A stretch of 64,000 nt of DNA from NCBI GenBank assembly GCA_023421735.1, contig JAEZSP010000001.1:124001-188000 (forward strand), read 5' to 3'. Shown here in pieces: positions 8,265-17,934 of the stretch (within the stretch, counting starts at the first letter, position 1; every line of letters starts with the position of its first letter). Origin of the DNA: Bacillota bacterium. GTDB taxonomy: Bacteria; Bacillota_A; Clostridia; Christensenellales; Aristaeellaceae. Made by a program: the position numbers and the translations under genes. The notes under the pieces were generated by a model. That model ran no database searches. It saw only the letters and a program-made list of their open reading frames with translations, and was not told the origin of the DNA.

Positions 8265-11117
8265 ATGGCATCATTATTCGCCCGTTACGAAGCCCTGAAA
8301 AGGCAGGTTGGCGGGAATCGGGAAAAGCTGGACTTCGAATGGTCGTTTGGCCCGACACTGGAAGAGCGCGCGGGAGCGACGCCGCCGAACCGCGCAATCG
8401 TCCGTATGCTTTCCCAAATCGACTTCGCGCTGAAGCTTTCGCGCGTGAACGACAAAAAGTTTGATGCGCCAATCGATCAAGCGCTGAAGGTCCTCGAATC
8501 CGCGATGGAGAAGGACGGCGTTTTGACATATGTTGCGTGCGCGGAAGCGGAGAACGCGCTTCTGCCGCTCTCACCCGCCGCAAAGGAATATGAGGTGACG
8601 TTCGCCTCGCACGCGCACATCGACATGAACTGGATGTGGGGTTGGCAGGAGACGGTCGCCGTCACGGTTTCCACGTTCCGCAGCATTCTGAACCTCATGC
8701 GCGAATACCCGGACTATACATTCTCGCAGTCGCAGGCGTCCGTCTACAAGATCATCGAAGACTACGCGCCGGACATGATGGACGAGATGAAGGAGCGCAT
8801 CAGGGAAGGCCGCTGGGAAGTGACCGCTTCCGCGTGGGTGGAGACGGACAAGAACATGCCCGACACCGAGTCGCTCATCCGCCACATTGAATATACCCGC
8901 AATTATCTGGAGGACGTTTGGGGTATCGCGCGCGAGGACATCGAACTGGACTTCTCGCCCGATACGTTTGGCCACAGCCGCTTCCTTCCCGAGATCAATA
9001 CGTTCGGCGGCGTGAAGTATTACTATCATTGCCGCGGATTGCAGGACGATCTGACGCTATACCGGTACAAGTGTCCCTCGGGCGCGGAGCTTTTGATGTA
9101 CAAGGAGCCTTACTGGTACAATTCCGGCGTGACGCCGGATTGCGGCACGGGCGTCATCGGGCTGTCCGAGCGTTGCGCGGGCCTCAAGGCCGGCTTGATC
9201 GTCTATGGCGTGGGCAACCACGGCGGCGGCCCCTCCCGGCGTGACATCGAGCGCGTGCTCGAAATGCAGAGCTGGCCGGTCTTCCCGACCATGAAGTTCG
9301 GCACCATACGCGGCTTCTTCAAAAAGGCGGAATCCGTGCGCGAAAACCTGCCCGTGGTCGATCACGAGCTGAACGCCATCTTTGCGGGCTGCTACACCAC
9401 GCAGAGCCGGATCAAGCGCGGAAACCGCAAGACCGAACTCGCGCTCCTCGACGCGGAGCGGCTGGGCGCACTCGATTCCATGGCGACGGGCGCATCCTCG
9501 CCCGCGCGCTGCATCGAAAAATCGTGGTGCAACGTGCTTTTCACCCACTTCCACGACATCCTCACCGGTTCCTGCGTGCAGGAAAGCCGCGAGCATGCCA
9601 TGGGGCTGTTTGCGGAAGCGATCGCACATGCACAGACAATCGAAGCCGCGGGCGCCACGCATATTTCCGAAAACACGGATACATCCATGTTCCAGACGGA
9701 CGACGATATCCGCTTCACCCAGTCGGAAGGCGCGGGCGCGGGCTTCGGGCTTTCCAACTACGCGGGCGTGCCGAATCCGGAGCGCGGCGCGGGCAAGACG
9801 CGCATCTATACGGTTTTTAACACCGCAATGCGTGCGAAAAAGGAACTCGTCGAGCTCACCGTGTGGGACTATGTCGGCGATCTGCGCCGCCTTGAAGTTG
9901 TGGACAGCGACATGAACCAGCTTGCGTTCCAGTTCCTGGACAAGGAGCAGCAGCGGTACTGGGATCACCGGTACATGCGCATCCTGGTCGAAGTCGAGGT
10001 TGCGGCGCTTGGCTACGCGACGATCGCGCTGCGCGAGAAGCAGCTCGACGATTATCCGACCTATTACCTCTCCGCAGAGCGCACCGAGCAGCCCAAGGGC
10101 GACGTGGTGCTCGAAAACGAATTCCTGAAGGCCGTGATCGACGGCCGGACGGGCGAGATGAAATCGCTCATCGAAAAGGCATCCGGCGCGGAGCAGCTTT
10201 CCGCACCTGCGGGGCTTTGCGTGGTCGATTCCGAGCAGAACGGCATGTCCGCGTGGACGATTGGGCGGTATCTGGGCGTAAACCCCGTCACCCGTGCAAC
10301 GAAAGTCACGCCCCAAAAGGGGAATCTGCGCACAGGCGTGGAAACCGAACACATGATGCTCAACTCCACCGTCAAGACGATTCTTTCGCTCGATGCGGGC
10401 GCGAAAGCCGTCAAGTATACCTTCACGGTCGACTGGCACGAGTCCGCCGTAAAAAGCACCACGCTTCCCGTGCTCATCTACCGCATGCCCCTTGCGAACA
10501 AGGCGACCGATGTCATGATGGACGTGCCGGCGGGTTCCATCACCCGCACCGCGCGCGCCATGGACCTTCCGGCGCTGACGTACGCGGCCGCGCTGTCCGA
10601 GGAAGGCAACGTCCCCTTCCTTGCAACCGATTGCAAGTACGGCTTCCGGCTCGACCGGGGCGAACTGATTGCGACGCTCATCAACACTGCCTCCGGCCCC
10701 GATCCGTATCCCGAGCGCGGCATTCACGCCATCGAGCTTTACGCGGGCGTTTGCAAGCCCTGCCCCATGGCGCTTCGGATGACGGTTGAGTCGCTTTTGC
10801 GGCCCATGTTCGGCGTCCCGACCGCCAGCCACACGGGCGTGCTTCCGACCAGCGGCGCACTCATGGGCTTCGAATCGCGGCGCACGGTGCTCTCCGCACT
10901 CGCCATGAAGGAAGACGGCACCTACACACTGCGCGCGTTTGAGACGGTTGGAAAGGGTGATACCGTGACGGTCAAGCTCCCGCATGCCGTGGAAAAGGCG
11001 CTCGTGACGGACCTTGAAGGCAACGAAATCGGAAAGGCGACGGTCGACGGCGAAGCGGTCACATTTGACATCGCGCCGTACCGCATCGTGGCGCTCAACT
11101 TAACATTAAAGCCTTGA
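8265..11117 (+). CDS. alpha-mannosidase, GH38 family
   Basis: The 950-residue protein is a GH38 retaining alpha-mannosidase acting on mannose-containing glycans. The catalytic N-terminal domain shows the zinc-site motif ASHAHIDMNWMWGW (H118, D120) and the nucleophile aspartate D233 in SPDTFGHSRF, with a later conserved histidine in THFHDI. Beta-sandwich domains follow, as in the family. There is no signal peptide, so it is cytoplasmic and would need imported oligosaccharides. The Shine-Dalgarno sequence GAGGGGGG lies in a potential hairpin. It sits near the lyxose/mannose isomerase and aldolase genes, consistent with mannoside use. Confidence 0.95.
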   Translation: MASLFARYEALKRQVGGNREKLDFEWSFGPTLEERAGATPPNRAIVRMLSQIDFALKLSRVNDKKFDAPIDQALKVLESAMEKDGVLTYVACAEAENALLPLSPAAKEYEVTFASHAHIDMNWMWGWQETVAVTVSTFRSILNLMREYPDYTFSQSQASVYKIIEDYAPDMMDEMKERIREGRWEVTASAWVETDKNMPDTESLIRHIEYTRNYLEDVWGIAREDIELDFSPDTFGHSRFLPEINTFGGVKYYYHCRGLQDDLTLYRYKCPSGAELLMYKEPYWYNSGVTPDCGTGVIGLSERCAGLKAGLIVYGVGNHGGGPSRRDIERVLEMQSWPVFPTMKFGTIRGFFKKAESVRENLPVVDHELNAIFAGCYTTQSRIKRGNRKTELALLDAERLGALDSMATGASSPARCIEKSWCNVLFTHFHDILTGSCVQESREHAMGLFAEAIAHAQTIEAAGATHISENTDTSMFQTDDDIRFTQSEGAGAGFGLSNYAGVPNPERGAGKTRIYTVFNTAMRAKKELVELTVWDYVGDLRRLEVVDSDMNQLAFQFLDKEQQRYWDHRYMRILVEVEVAALGYATIALREKQLDDYPTYYLSAERTEQPKGDVVLENEFLKAVIDGRTGEMKSLIEKASGAEQLSAPAGLCVVDSEQNGMSAWTIGRYLGVNPVTRATKVTPQKGNLRTGVETEHMMLNSTVKTILSLDAGAKAVKYTFTVDWHESAVKSTTLPVLIYRMPLANKATDVMMDVPAGSITRTARAMDLPALTYAAALSEEGNVPFLATDCKYGFRLDRGELIATLINTASGPDPYPERGIHAIELYAGVCKPCPMALRMTVESLLRPMFGVPTASHTGVLPTSGALMGFESRRTVLSALAMKEDGTYTLRAFETVGKGDTVTVKLPHAVEKALVTDLEGNEIGKATVDGEAVTFDIAPYRIVALNLTLKP

Positions 11118-11122
11118 TCGAA

Positions 11123-11150
11123 TTGCCAAATCGTGCTATCCTTGTATACG
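11123..11150 (+). promoter_or_regulatory. possible promoter of the glycyl-tRNA synthetase gene
   Basis: TTGCCA (11123-11128) and TATACG (11145-11150) lie 16 bp apart. It is the best candidate in the short gap, but only the -35 is good. Confidence 0.4.
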
Positions 11151-11180
11151 CCGTGCGTACGATTGTCCGTGCGCACGGCG
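11149..11180 (+). repeat. 9-bp inverted repeat in the glycyl-tRNA synthetase leader
   Basis: CGCCGTGCG (11149-11157) and CGCACGGCG (11172-11180) form a perfect GC-rich stem with a 14-nt loop. No T run follows, and the leader is too short for a T-box. It may be a leader stability or control hairpin. Confidence 0.5.
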
Positions 11181-11206
11181 ACTTCTGATGAGAAGGGTTG
11201 AATGAC

Positions 11207-12586
11207 ATGGCAAATCTCACGATGGACAAACTGGTGGCTCTGTGTAAAAACAAGGGCTTCATTTTTGCGGGCTCCGAGATCTACGGCGGCCTTGCCAATA
11301 CATGGGACTATGGCCCGCTGGGCGTCGAGTTCAAAAACAATATCAAACGGGCATGGTGGAAGAAATTCGTGCAGGAGAGTCCGTACAATATCGGCCTCGA
11401 TTGCGCCATCCTCATGAACCGCGAGGTGTGGGTCGCATCCGGTCACGTGGGCGGATTCAGCGATCCGCTTTTGGACTGCAAGGCGTGCAAGTCCCGCTTC
11501 CGCGCGGACAAACTCGTGGAGGACTTTACCGGTGGCAAGGAAACGGGCGATGGCTGGACGAACGCGGAACTCGAGGCGTTCATCACCGACAACAACATCG
11601 CCTGCCCCACCTGCGGCAAGCACGAATTTACCGGCATTCGTCAGTTCAACCTGATGTTTAAGACGCATGCGGGCGTCACCGAGGATTCCTCGAACGAAAT
11701 TTATCTGCGCCCCGAGACCGCGCAGGGCATTTTCGTCAACTTCCTCTCCGCCATGCGCACCACGCGCAAGAAGCTTCCGGCGGGCATCTGCCAGATCGGA
11801 AAGTCATTCCGCAATGAGATCACGCCCGGCAACTTCATCTTCCGCGTGCGCGAGTTTGAGCAGATGGAACTGGAGTTCTTCTGCAAACCCGGCGAGGACC
11901 TCGAGTGGTTCGAGTACTGGCGCGCCTTCTGCAAAAACTGGCTTCTGAGCCTGGGCATGAAGGAAGAAAACCTGCGGCTGCGCGATCATGAGAAGGACAA
12001 GCTCGCCTTCTATTCCAAGGCGACCACGGACTTCGAATACAGCTTTCCCTTTGGCTGGGGCGAGCTTTGGGGCGTTGCCGACCGGACGGATTACGACCTC
12101 AAACAGCATTCCGAGCATTCCGGCAAGGCGCTTGAGTACCTCGATCCGGTCACGAACGAGAAATATATTCCCTACTGCGTCGAGCCGTCCGTCGGCGTTG
12201 ATCGCTTGGTGCTTGCCTATCTGTGCGATGCCTATGACGAAGAAGAACTTGAGGGCGGCGACAGCCGCGTGGTTCTGCACCTGCATCCGGCGCTCGCGCC
12301 CATCAAGTGCTGCGTGATGCCGCTGCAGAAGAACAAGCTGGGCGATCAGGCGCGTGCGGTGTACGAGAAGCTCGCCAAATACATGATGTGCGATTACGAC
12401 GAGACCGGTTCCATCGGCAAGCGTTATCGCCGTCAGGACGAAGCGGGAACGCCCTATTGCGTGTGTGTGGACTTCGACACCGAACCGACCGGGAAGGTGA
12501 CCGTGCGCGATCGTGATACCATGCAGCAGGAACTCGTCGCGGTGGACGACCTCGTCAGCTATCTGCAGGAGAAAATCTTCTTCTAA
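11207..12586 (+). CDS. glyQS: glycyl-tRNA synthetase (single-chain, class II)
   Basis: The 459-residue enzyme charges tRNA-Gly with glycine. It opens with the eukaryote/archaeal-type GlyRS region [24 protein letters not shown], has class II motifs including [12 protein letters not shown] and [21 protein letters not shown], and ends in an anticodon-binding domain ([24 protein letters not shown]). Two CxxC pairs, CKAC and CPTC, lie in the insertion. The start ATG at 11207 has AGAAGGG 9 bp upstream; an in-frame TTG at 11198 overlaps that site. The usual clostridial T-box leader is absent. A very strong terminator follows. Confidence 0.97.
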   Translation: MANLTMDKLVALCKNKGFIFAGSEIYGGLANTWDYGPLGVEFKNNIKRAWWKKFVQESPYNIGLDCAILMNREVWVASGHVGGFSDPLLDCKACKSRFRADKLVEDFTGGKETGDGWTNAELEAFITDNNIACPTCGKHEFTGIRQFNLMFKTHAGVTEDSSNEIYLRPETAQGIFVNFLSAMRTTRKKLPAGICQIGKSFRNEITPGNFIFRVREFEQMELEFFCKPGEDLEWFEYWRAFCKNWLLSLGMKEENLRLRDHEKDKLAFYSKATTDFEYSFPFGWGELWGVADRTDYDLKQHSEHSGKALEYLDPVTNEKYIPYCVEPSVGVDRLVLAYLCDAYDEEELEGGDSRVVLHLHPALAPIKCCVMPLQKNKLGDQARAVYEKLAKYMMCDYDETGSIGKRYRRQDEAGTPYCVCVDFDTEPTGKVTVRDRDTMQQELVAVDDLVSYLQEKIFF

Positions 12587-12598
12587 TTTCCATTTTAC

Positions 12599-12634
12599 AG
12601 CGCCGGAACCTTTTATGAGGTTCCGGCGCTTTTC
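12599..12634 (+). terminator. strong Rho-independent terminator after glyQS
   Basis: A perfect 12-bp stem AGCGCCGGAACC/GGTTCCGGCGCT (12599-12610 with 12619-12630), an 8-nt loop and a T run. The rest of the gap up to 12777 holds nothing recognisable. Confidence 0.95.
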
Positions 12635-12777
12635 CATCCTCTGCTGCCACACAACATGCTATCTGTCCATCAGACCTTTCCGGAGTTGAATGGCGCGCTC
12701 GGGTGCATCATCACAGGAATGCCACACGCGCAAGAAGAGGACCAGCAACGGCGTGGTCCATTCTATACCCTTGCGTA

Positions 12778-13260
12778 CTACAGCTTCTTGAGCATTCCGC
12801 ATGCCGTAAACGCCGCGTTCGGTATGGCGAACGGTTCGCCGGGAACGAAGCCCTGCGCCTCGTACCACTTTTTCAGAACTGTGTTCTCATTGACAACGCC
12901 GAGTCCGATTTCTGAGAGGCCGATTTCCCGCGCGACGTCGCATGCGGCGTCCATGAGCACACGACCATATCCCCTGTGCCGATAAGCAGGATCGACTGCG
13001 AGCCGCGTGAGCTCGTACATATCCTGGTACGGGGCGATGCCGACAAAACCGACGAGCTTTCCATCCATACGGATGCCCATACAGCGCGCCTCCGGCCTGT
13101 TGAGCTGGGTAAGCAATCTCTCATTTGCGATGAACGCCGGATACGTCGGGCTATTCTCACGCGTGAAGCCCATGCGATCCGCCACCTCTGAGAACGCCAG
13201 ACGAATCAGGTTGCCCACCGCATCGATCTCTTTTGCGATGTCAATTCTCTCGATTTTCAT
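12778..13260 (-). CDS. GNAT-family N-acetyltransferase (copy 1 of a tandem pair)
   Basis: The 160-residue protein is a single GNAT domain that would transfer an acetyl group from acetyl-CoA to an unknown amine. The acetyl-CoA-binding motif is RHRGYGRVLMDAA, and the C-terminal NENTVLKKWYEAQGF is the usual motif B. It starts at 13260 (MKIERIDIAKE) with an AGG-type ribosome binding site. It is a clear duplicate of the gene at 13381-13863, sharing the segments RLAFSEVADRMGFTRENSP and LKKWYEAQGF. The substrate cannot be inferred. Confidence 0.85.
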   Translation of the reverse strand: MKIERIDIAKEIDAVGNLIRLAFSEVADRMGFTRENSPTYPAFIANERLLTQLNRPEARCMGIRMDGKLVGFVGIAPYQDMYELTRLAVDPAYRHRGYGRVLMDAACDVAREIGLSEIGLGVVNENTVLKKWYEAQGFVPGEPFAIPNAAFTACGMLKKL

Positions 13261-13380
13261 ATTTACCTCATAAACTATGTACCACGTCCTCGCCCCAGCG
13301 GACGTTTTTGTCAATTGGAGAGCGACAAAGCAAGGGACGAAAGGGATCGCCGAAAACGCGGTTCTGTAATGGATGGAGTA

Positions 13381-13863
13381 CTAGAGCTCTTTTGTCATTG
13401 CACAGACTGTGTATGCCGCGCAGGAAACAGGATATATCTCGTCTACGACAAAGCCCTGCGCTTCATACCACTTTTTCAGCACTCGATTCTCGTTGACCAA
13501 ACCGAGACCGATTTCTGTAAGGTGCATTTCCCGTGCAACATCACACGCGGCGTCCATGAGCGCTCGCCCATACCCCCTGTGCTGAAATTCCGGGTGCACC
13601 ACGAGGCGCGTAATAATGAATTCGTCCTCATAGGGCGCGACGGCAACGAAACCGACCCGCTTTCCCGCCTCCCAGATCCCCAGGCACCGCGTTTCCGCTT
13701 GGCTCAACTGCTCGAGCAGCCTCTCATTCGAGCAAAATGCGGTGAACCCCGGGCTATTCTCACGCGTAAAGCCCATCCGATCCGCAACCTCCGAAAACGC
13801 CAGACGGATCAGATCGCCCACCACGTCAAGTTCTTCTGCGATGTTAATCTGCTCGATCCTCAT
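13381..13863 (-). CDS. GNAT-family N-acetyltransferase (copy 2 of a tandem pair)
   Basis: The 160-residue GNAT protein is parallel over its whole length to the neighbouring copy at 12778-13260. Its acetyl-CoA motif is QHRGYGRALMDAACDVA. Differences cluster in the beta strands before the motif (FVAVAPYEDEFIITRLVV versus FVGIAPYQDMYELTRLAV) and at the C-terminus, where substrate contacts usually lie. Its start overlaps the end of the YaiI/YqxD gene by 20 bp, so the two are translationally linked. The 120 bp before copy 1 hold no clear promoter. Confidence 0.85.
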   Translation of the reverse strand: MRIEQINIAEELDVVGDLIRLAFSEVADRMGFTRENSPGFTAFCSNERLLEQLSQAETRCLGIWEAGKRVGFVAVAPYEDEFIITRLVVHPEFQHRGYGRALMDAACDVAREMHLTEIGLGLVNENRVLKKWYEAQGFVVDEIYPVSCAAYTVCAMTKEL

Positions 13864-14305
13864 TTTTTGCCTCCGCGATCAATCGTTCCAGCGCATCGAC
13901 ATACCGTCTATCATCCTCCGGCGTGCGCTTTTTCGGTCCCTTGAGGTGATTTTTTGAGGATGCCCGCCGCGCCTCCTTATGCATATGTCGTTCGGCAAGC
14001 AAGCCTTCGATGTTGTCGTTGGTATACCACATGCCGCTTTGATGGATGGGCCGCGCGCCCTTCCCGAGCGCCATGGCGGCGACGCCATAGTCCTGCGTGA
14101 CGACGATGTCCCCCCGATGGCAGCGATTCACGAGCGCGAAGTCAACCGCGTCCGCACCCGCTCCGATCACGACGACCTCTGAGGAATTGGTCGTCATGAC
14201 GTGGTTCGTATCGCAGAGCAGAACGACCGGAATCTGGTGTCGAAGCGCGACCTGCTCCGTTTCGCGGACGACCGGGCACGCATCGGCATCGACATAGATC
14301 TTCAT
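13844..14305 (-). CDS. YaiI/YqxD family protein (DUF188, PIN-like fold)
   Basis: The 153-residue protein matches the UPF0178/DUF188 family, a PIN-like fold of unknown function widespread in bacteria. Signature elements are the N-terminal MKIYVDADACPVVRE with its acidic cluster, the central GADAVDFALVNRCHRGDIVVTQDYGVA, and a basic C-terminal tail. The start has a good GGGAGG site 7 bp upstream. The 3' end overlaps the adjacent GNAT gene. A nuclease-like activity is suggested by fold only. Confidence 0.9.
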   Translation of the reverse strand: MKIYVDADACPVVRETEQVALRHQIPVVLLCDTNHVMTTNSSEVVVIGAGADAVDFALVNRCHRGDIVVTQDYGVAAMALGKGARPIHQSGMWYTNDNIEGLLAERHMHKEARRASSKNHLKGPKKRTPEDDRRYVDALERLIAEAKNEDRAD

Positions 14306-14321
14306 AAAGCCTCCCTATGAG

Positions 14322-14353
14322 AAAAGCGTCCCGCGGGAAATCCCCCGGGACGC
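14322..14353 (-). terminator. terminator after the transketolase gene
   Basis: On the minus strand GCGTCCCG pairs with CGGGACGC (14353-14346 with 14333-14326), followed by TTTTC. It separates transketolase from the YaiI gene. Confidence 0.8.
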
Positions 14354-14366
14354 CATCTTTGATTGA

Positions 14367-16343
14367 TTACTTGCCCAGAACCTTCTTGGCGGTTTCCGCA
14401 ACGTTTTCAGATGTGAAACCGAACTCCTTGAAGAGCACCTTGTAGGGTGCGGACGCGCCGAAGTGGTCGATGCCAACGACCGCTCCGTCGAGACCCACGT
14501 ACTTGTGCCAGCCGAATGTCGCAGCCGCTTCCACCGCCACGCGCGCGCGAACGACATTGGGGAGAACGGATTCCTTATATTCCGCCGACTGTTCTTCAAA
14601 CAGTTCAAAGCTGGGCATGGACACGACGCGTGCGTCGATTCCGTCGGCCTTCAGAAGCGCCTGCGCGCCCATGCACTGTTCCACCTCGGAGCCGGAGGCC
14701 ATGAGGATCATATCGGGCATCGCCTTTTCGGAATCGGAGAGGATGTAGCCGCCCTTGAGTGCTTCCTTCCCGGAATTCTCATAGAGGGGCAGATCCTGGC
14801 GCGTCAGCACGAGCGCAACCGGATGCTCGACCGTCATCGCGGTATACCATCCCGCGGCGACCTCCCTGCTATCCGCCGGGCGATACACGATGAGGCCCGG
14901 AACGGCGCGCAGACCCGCGAGATGCTCAACCGGCTGATGGGTCGGGCCGTCCTCGCCAACGCCGATGGAATCATGCGTGAGAATGTACGGAATGCCCAGA
15001 CCCATGATCGCAGACATGCGCATGGCGTTCTTCATGTAGTCCGAAAAGACGAAAAACGTGGCGCAGTAAGGACGAAGGCCACCGTGCAGCTTCAGGCCGT
15101 TCGAAATCGCGGCCATCGCGTGCTCGCGTACGCCGAAGTGTATGTTCGCGCCGTCGGGCGTCTCCGCGGAGAAATCGCCCTTGCCCTTCATATTGCTCTT
15201 ATTCGAGGGCGCGAGATCGGCGGAACCGCCGAACAGATTCGGAACGCGCGCCGCCAACCGATTGAGCACTTCGCCCGAAGAGTTGCGCGTCGCAGCCTTT
15301 CCTTCAAACTTCCAGAAATCCGCGTCGTTCAGGAGATCGGGCATCTCATCTGTGAAATATGCCTCCCACATCTTCTGCATCTCGGGATACGCGGCGAAGT
15401 ACTTCTGGAGCTTCTCATTCCACTGATCCTGGGCGAGCTTGCCGCGCGCCTGGGTTTCAGCAGTCGTCTCATAGACCTCGTCCGGCACGCAGAAGGGCTC
15501 TTCGCAAGGCCAGCCGAGCGCCTTTTTGGTCAGGGCGACGTTCTCCTCGCCGAGGGGTTCGCCGTGCGCGGACGCCATGCCGGCCTTGGGCGAGCCATAG
15601 CCGATGGCGGTGTGGCAGACGATGAGGGTGGGCTTGTCGGACTTTTTGGCGAGGGTGATGGCGGCATTGACCTGCACATAGCAGTTCGCATCCGTGACGT
15701 CGATCACGTTCCATCCATAGGCGCGGAAGCGCGTGGGAACGTCCTCGCGGAAGGAGAGATCGGTCGAACCTTCGATGGAAATCTCATTGTCGTCGTAAAG
15801 CGCGATGAGTTTATTGAGCTTGAGCGTTCCCGCAAGCGAGCATGCCTCGTGCGAGAGGCCTTCCATCATGCAGCCATCACCCATGATGGTATAGGTGTAG
15901 TGATTGATGACGTCGAAGCCTTCCTTGTTGAAGAGGGCCGCGAGGTGCTTTTCGGCCATCGCCATGCCGACGGCGTTTGCGATACCCTGTCCGAGCGGGC
16001 CGGTCGTCGTCTCGATGCCGCGCGTGTGCTTATATTCCGGATGTCCGGGGGTCTTGGAACCCCACTGGCGGAACCCCTTCAAATCCTCAATGGTCAGGCC
16101 GTAGCCGAACAGGTGGAGGAGCGAGTAAATCAGCATGGAGCCGTGACCGGAGGAAAGCACGAAGCGATCGCGATCGATCCACGCGGTATCCGCAGGGTTG
16201 TGCTTCATCTGTTTGCCCCAGAGGGCATACGCCATCGCCGCAGAACCCATGGGCATGCCGGGATGTCCCGATTTCGCCTTTTGGACGGCCTCGGCCGACA
16301 GTACCCGAATCGCATTGACGACCATCTGTTCCCGATTCATCAT
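14367..16343 (-). CDS. tkt: transketolase
   Basis: Transketolase moves two-carbon units between ketose and aldose phosphates in the pentose phosphate pathway, using thiamine diphosphate. The roughly 658-residue length is normal for the full single-chain enzyme. Visible features are GHPGMPMGSAAMAYALW, SSGHGSMLIYSLLHL, the cofactor motif GDGCMMEG, and the pyrimidine-domain segment YILTHDSIGVGEDGPTHQPVEHLA. Three ATG codons lie close together; the first touches the AAGGAG site, so the second (16343) or third (16340) is the likely start. It has its own promoter and terminator. Confidence 0.97.
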   Translation of the reverse strand: MMNREQMVVNAIRVLSAEAVQKAKSGHPGMPMGSAAMAYALWGKQMKHNPADTAWIDRDRFVLSSGHGSMLIYSLLHLFGYGLTIEDLKGFRQWGSKTPGHPEYKHTRGIETTTGPLGQGIANAVGMAMAEKHLAALFNKEGFDVINHYTYTIMGDGCMMEGLSHEACSLAGTLKLNKLIALYDDNEISIEGSTDLSFREDVPTRFRAYGWNVIDVTDANCYVQVNAAITLAKKSDKPTLIVCHTAIGYGSPKAGMASAHGEPLGEENVALTKKALGWPCEEPFCVPDEVYETTAETQARGKLAQDQWNEKLQKYFAAYPEMQKMWEAYFTDEMPDLLNDADFWKFEGKAATRNSSGEVLNRLAARVPNLFGGSADLAPSNKSNMKGKGDFSAETPDGANIHFGVREHAMAAISNGLKLHGGLRPYCATFFVFSDYMKNAMRMSAIMGLGIPYILTHDSIGVGEDGPTHQPVEHLAGLRAVPGLIVYRPADSREVAAGWYTAMTVEHPVALVLTRQDLPLYENSGKEALKGGYILSDSEKAMPDMILMASGSEVEQCMGAQALLKADGIDARVVSMPSFELFEEQSAEYKESVLPNVVRARVAVEAAATFGWHKYVGLDGAVVGIDHFGASAPYKVLFKEFGFTSENVAETAKKVLGK

Positions 16344-16375
16344 AAGCATCTCCTTAGAACGTTTTATGTGCCAAT

Positions 16376-16403
16376 ATTATAACATATTGCCGGATGATTA
16401 CAA
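16376..16403 (-). promoter_or_regulatory. promoter of the transketolase gene
   Basis: On the minus strand TTGTAA (16403-16398) and a perfect TATAAT (16381-16376) lie 16 bp apart, 33 bp before the start codon. Confidence 0.65.
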
Positions 16404-16440
16404 ACTGATTTCCCCAATCTTATCAAAACTCCAACGCGCG

Positions 16441-17934
16441 CTAAATGAATGCATTGCGAAGCGATGTGAGGTCGGACGCGCAATTCCCATCGAGGAGCCT
16501 GTACAGCTCCCCCAATATTCTGGAAACACCGCCGGGAACATCGCTTTCCGCGTTGAGCACCATGATTTCCGGGTCGTTGACCGACATGCGCAACTGGAAC
16601 CACGCATTTTCAACGCCGCCATCGAGATTGAAGAGGATTCGGACGCCTTCGCGGCTGTCCGTCGCAAGCCGCCAACCCGCATGATCGAGCGTGTGCGAGA
16701 GGATCATCTCGATGATGTCGTTGGATTCCTCCGTCCAATCGCGCTCATCCAATTGGAACCGAATTTCCGCCGCTTCGACACTTTCGTGCAGGGAATCCAG
16801 GTAATCGGATACCCGTTCGCCAAACCGCTTCTTGTCATAAGCCTCGCACACAATGCGCGTGGCGAGGTACATGCCGTCATCGAGAAAGCCGTTTTCGCGG
16901 AAGGCCGCGTGACCGCTTGTCTCGATGGCGAGCGGGCAATCGATCCCCTCTTCGTTCAGGCGGACGGCTTCGTCGATCACGTTTTTGCAGCCGCGCTTAA
17001 AGCGGTAATGGACGCCGCCCCACTCGCTGATGAACCGCGAAAGCCCCGACGAGGTCACAGAGTCCGTTACGATCGTCGCGCCCGGTTTTTTATTGAGAAG
17101 AATCGCTGAGATGAGCGCAATGAGCCGGTTCCCCGAAATCGCCCGACCCGTTTCATCGATCATCGCCGTGCGTCCACAATCCGCGTCAAACAAGACGCCC
17201 AAGTCGGCCTCATTGTCGGTCACAGCCTGTCCGAGCGCAGCAAGCGCCGCCGGATCGGAGGCGGATAGCGCATGCGCGGGAAAAGCGCCGTCCGGTTCGA
17301 GGTGATAGCTCCCCGACGTTTCAGCGCCGAGCGATGCGAGAAAATCGGCATAGAAGCCGCCCGCACCGTTTGCCGCGTCCACGATCACATGCAGGCCCAA
17401 AAGTGGCTTTGGCGCATCGTCCTCAAGCCGTTCGCGCGCCATGACGGCGAGGCGCTTGAGATACGGCGCAATCGCATCATACTTCGATACGAGACGAACG
17501 GGGACCTGCAATACCAGCGCATGCGCAAGCACCAGCCGCGCGTCGCAGGCGTCGAGCATGCCGTCCCGGGTCGCACATTCAAAACCGTTGATGCCCGCCG
17601 GCGCATCGCCGGCTGTCACCATCACGGCACCATCGGCAAGTTTTTTCCCTGCATGCATGATCATGTAAAGAGCGGGCGCGGTCGTCAGCGCGCATTGGAG
17701 CACATCGCAATCCGCACTGGTGAAGCCCGCGATCAGCGCCCTTTCGAGCCGCTGTCCGGACGCGCGCGGATCATGCCCGACCGCGACCGTCAACTTATCC
17801 GGCGTCGTCTCACGCTGCTTTGCGAGCCAGAGCGCGAACGCGTAGCCAAACCGCGTCGCAAAGTCGTCCGTCAGCCCTTCTTCCGATCCGCGCAGGTCGG
17901 TTCCGTTCAGGAGACTTCGCCCGTCCGGGGTCAT
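16441..17934 (-). CDS. phosphohexomutase-family protein lacking the catalytic serine
   Basis: The 497-residue protein has the four-domain phosphomannomutase/phosphoglucomutase layout. It keeps the N-terminal GTDLRGS and GHDPRASG, the sugar-binding ETSGH (E338, S340, H342) and a C-terminal RMSVNDP equivalent to the phosphate loop RxSGTEP. But the phosphoserine loop TASHNP is TAGDAP (107-112), with glycine 109 at the serine position, and the metal loop DGDADR reads DADCGR (250-255), missing one aspartate. It is probably not a normal mutase; a regulatory or altered role is possible. Its start overlaps the DUF2461 gene by 4 bp, so translation is coupled. Confidence 0.8.
   Translation of the reverse strand: MTPDGRSLLNGTDLRGSEEGLTDDFATRFGYAFALWLAKQRETTPDKLTVAVGHDPRASGQRLERALIAGFTSADCDVLQCALTTAPALYMIMHAGKKLADGAVMVTAGDAPAGINGFECATRDGMLDACDARLVLAHALVLQVPVRLVSKYDAIAPYLKRLAVMARERLEDDAPKPLLGLHVIVDAANGAGGFYADFLASLGAETSGSYHLEPDGAFPAHALSASDPAALAALGQAVTDNEADLGVLFDADCGRTAMIDETGRAISGNRLIALISAILLNKKPGATIVTDSVTSSGLSRFISEWGGVHYRFKRGCKNVIDEAVRLNEEGIDCPLAIETSGHAAFRENGFLDDGMYLATRIVCEAYDKKRFGERVSDYLDSLHESVEAAEIRFQLDERDWTEESNDIIEMILSHTLDHAGWRLATDSREGVRILFNLDGGVENAWFQLRMSVNDPEIMVLNAESDVPGGVSRILGELYRLLDGNCASDLTSLRNAFI

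Noticed and set aside
9057..10985. Long minus-strand open frame opposite the alpha-mannosidase
   Set aside because: Same composition bias as other shadow frames and fully antisense to a well-conserved GH38 enzyme.
11149..11206. T-box riboswitch before glycyl-tRNA synthetase
   Set aside because: The leader is too short and lacks the T-box sequence; only a simple inverted repeat is present.
14463..16382. Plus-strand open frame opposite the transketolase gene
   Set aside because: Antisense to a certain gene, with shadow-type composition and no ribosome site.
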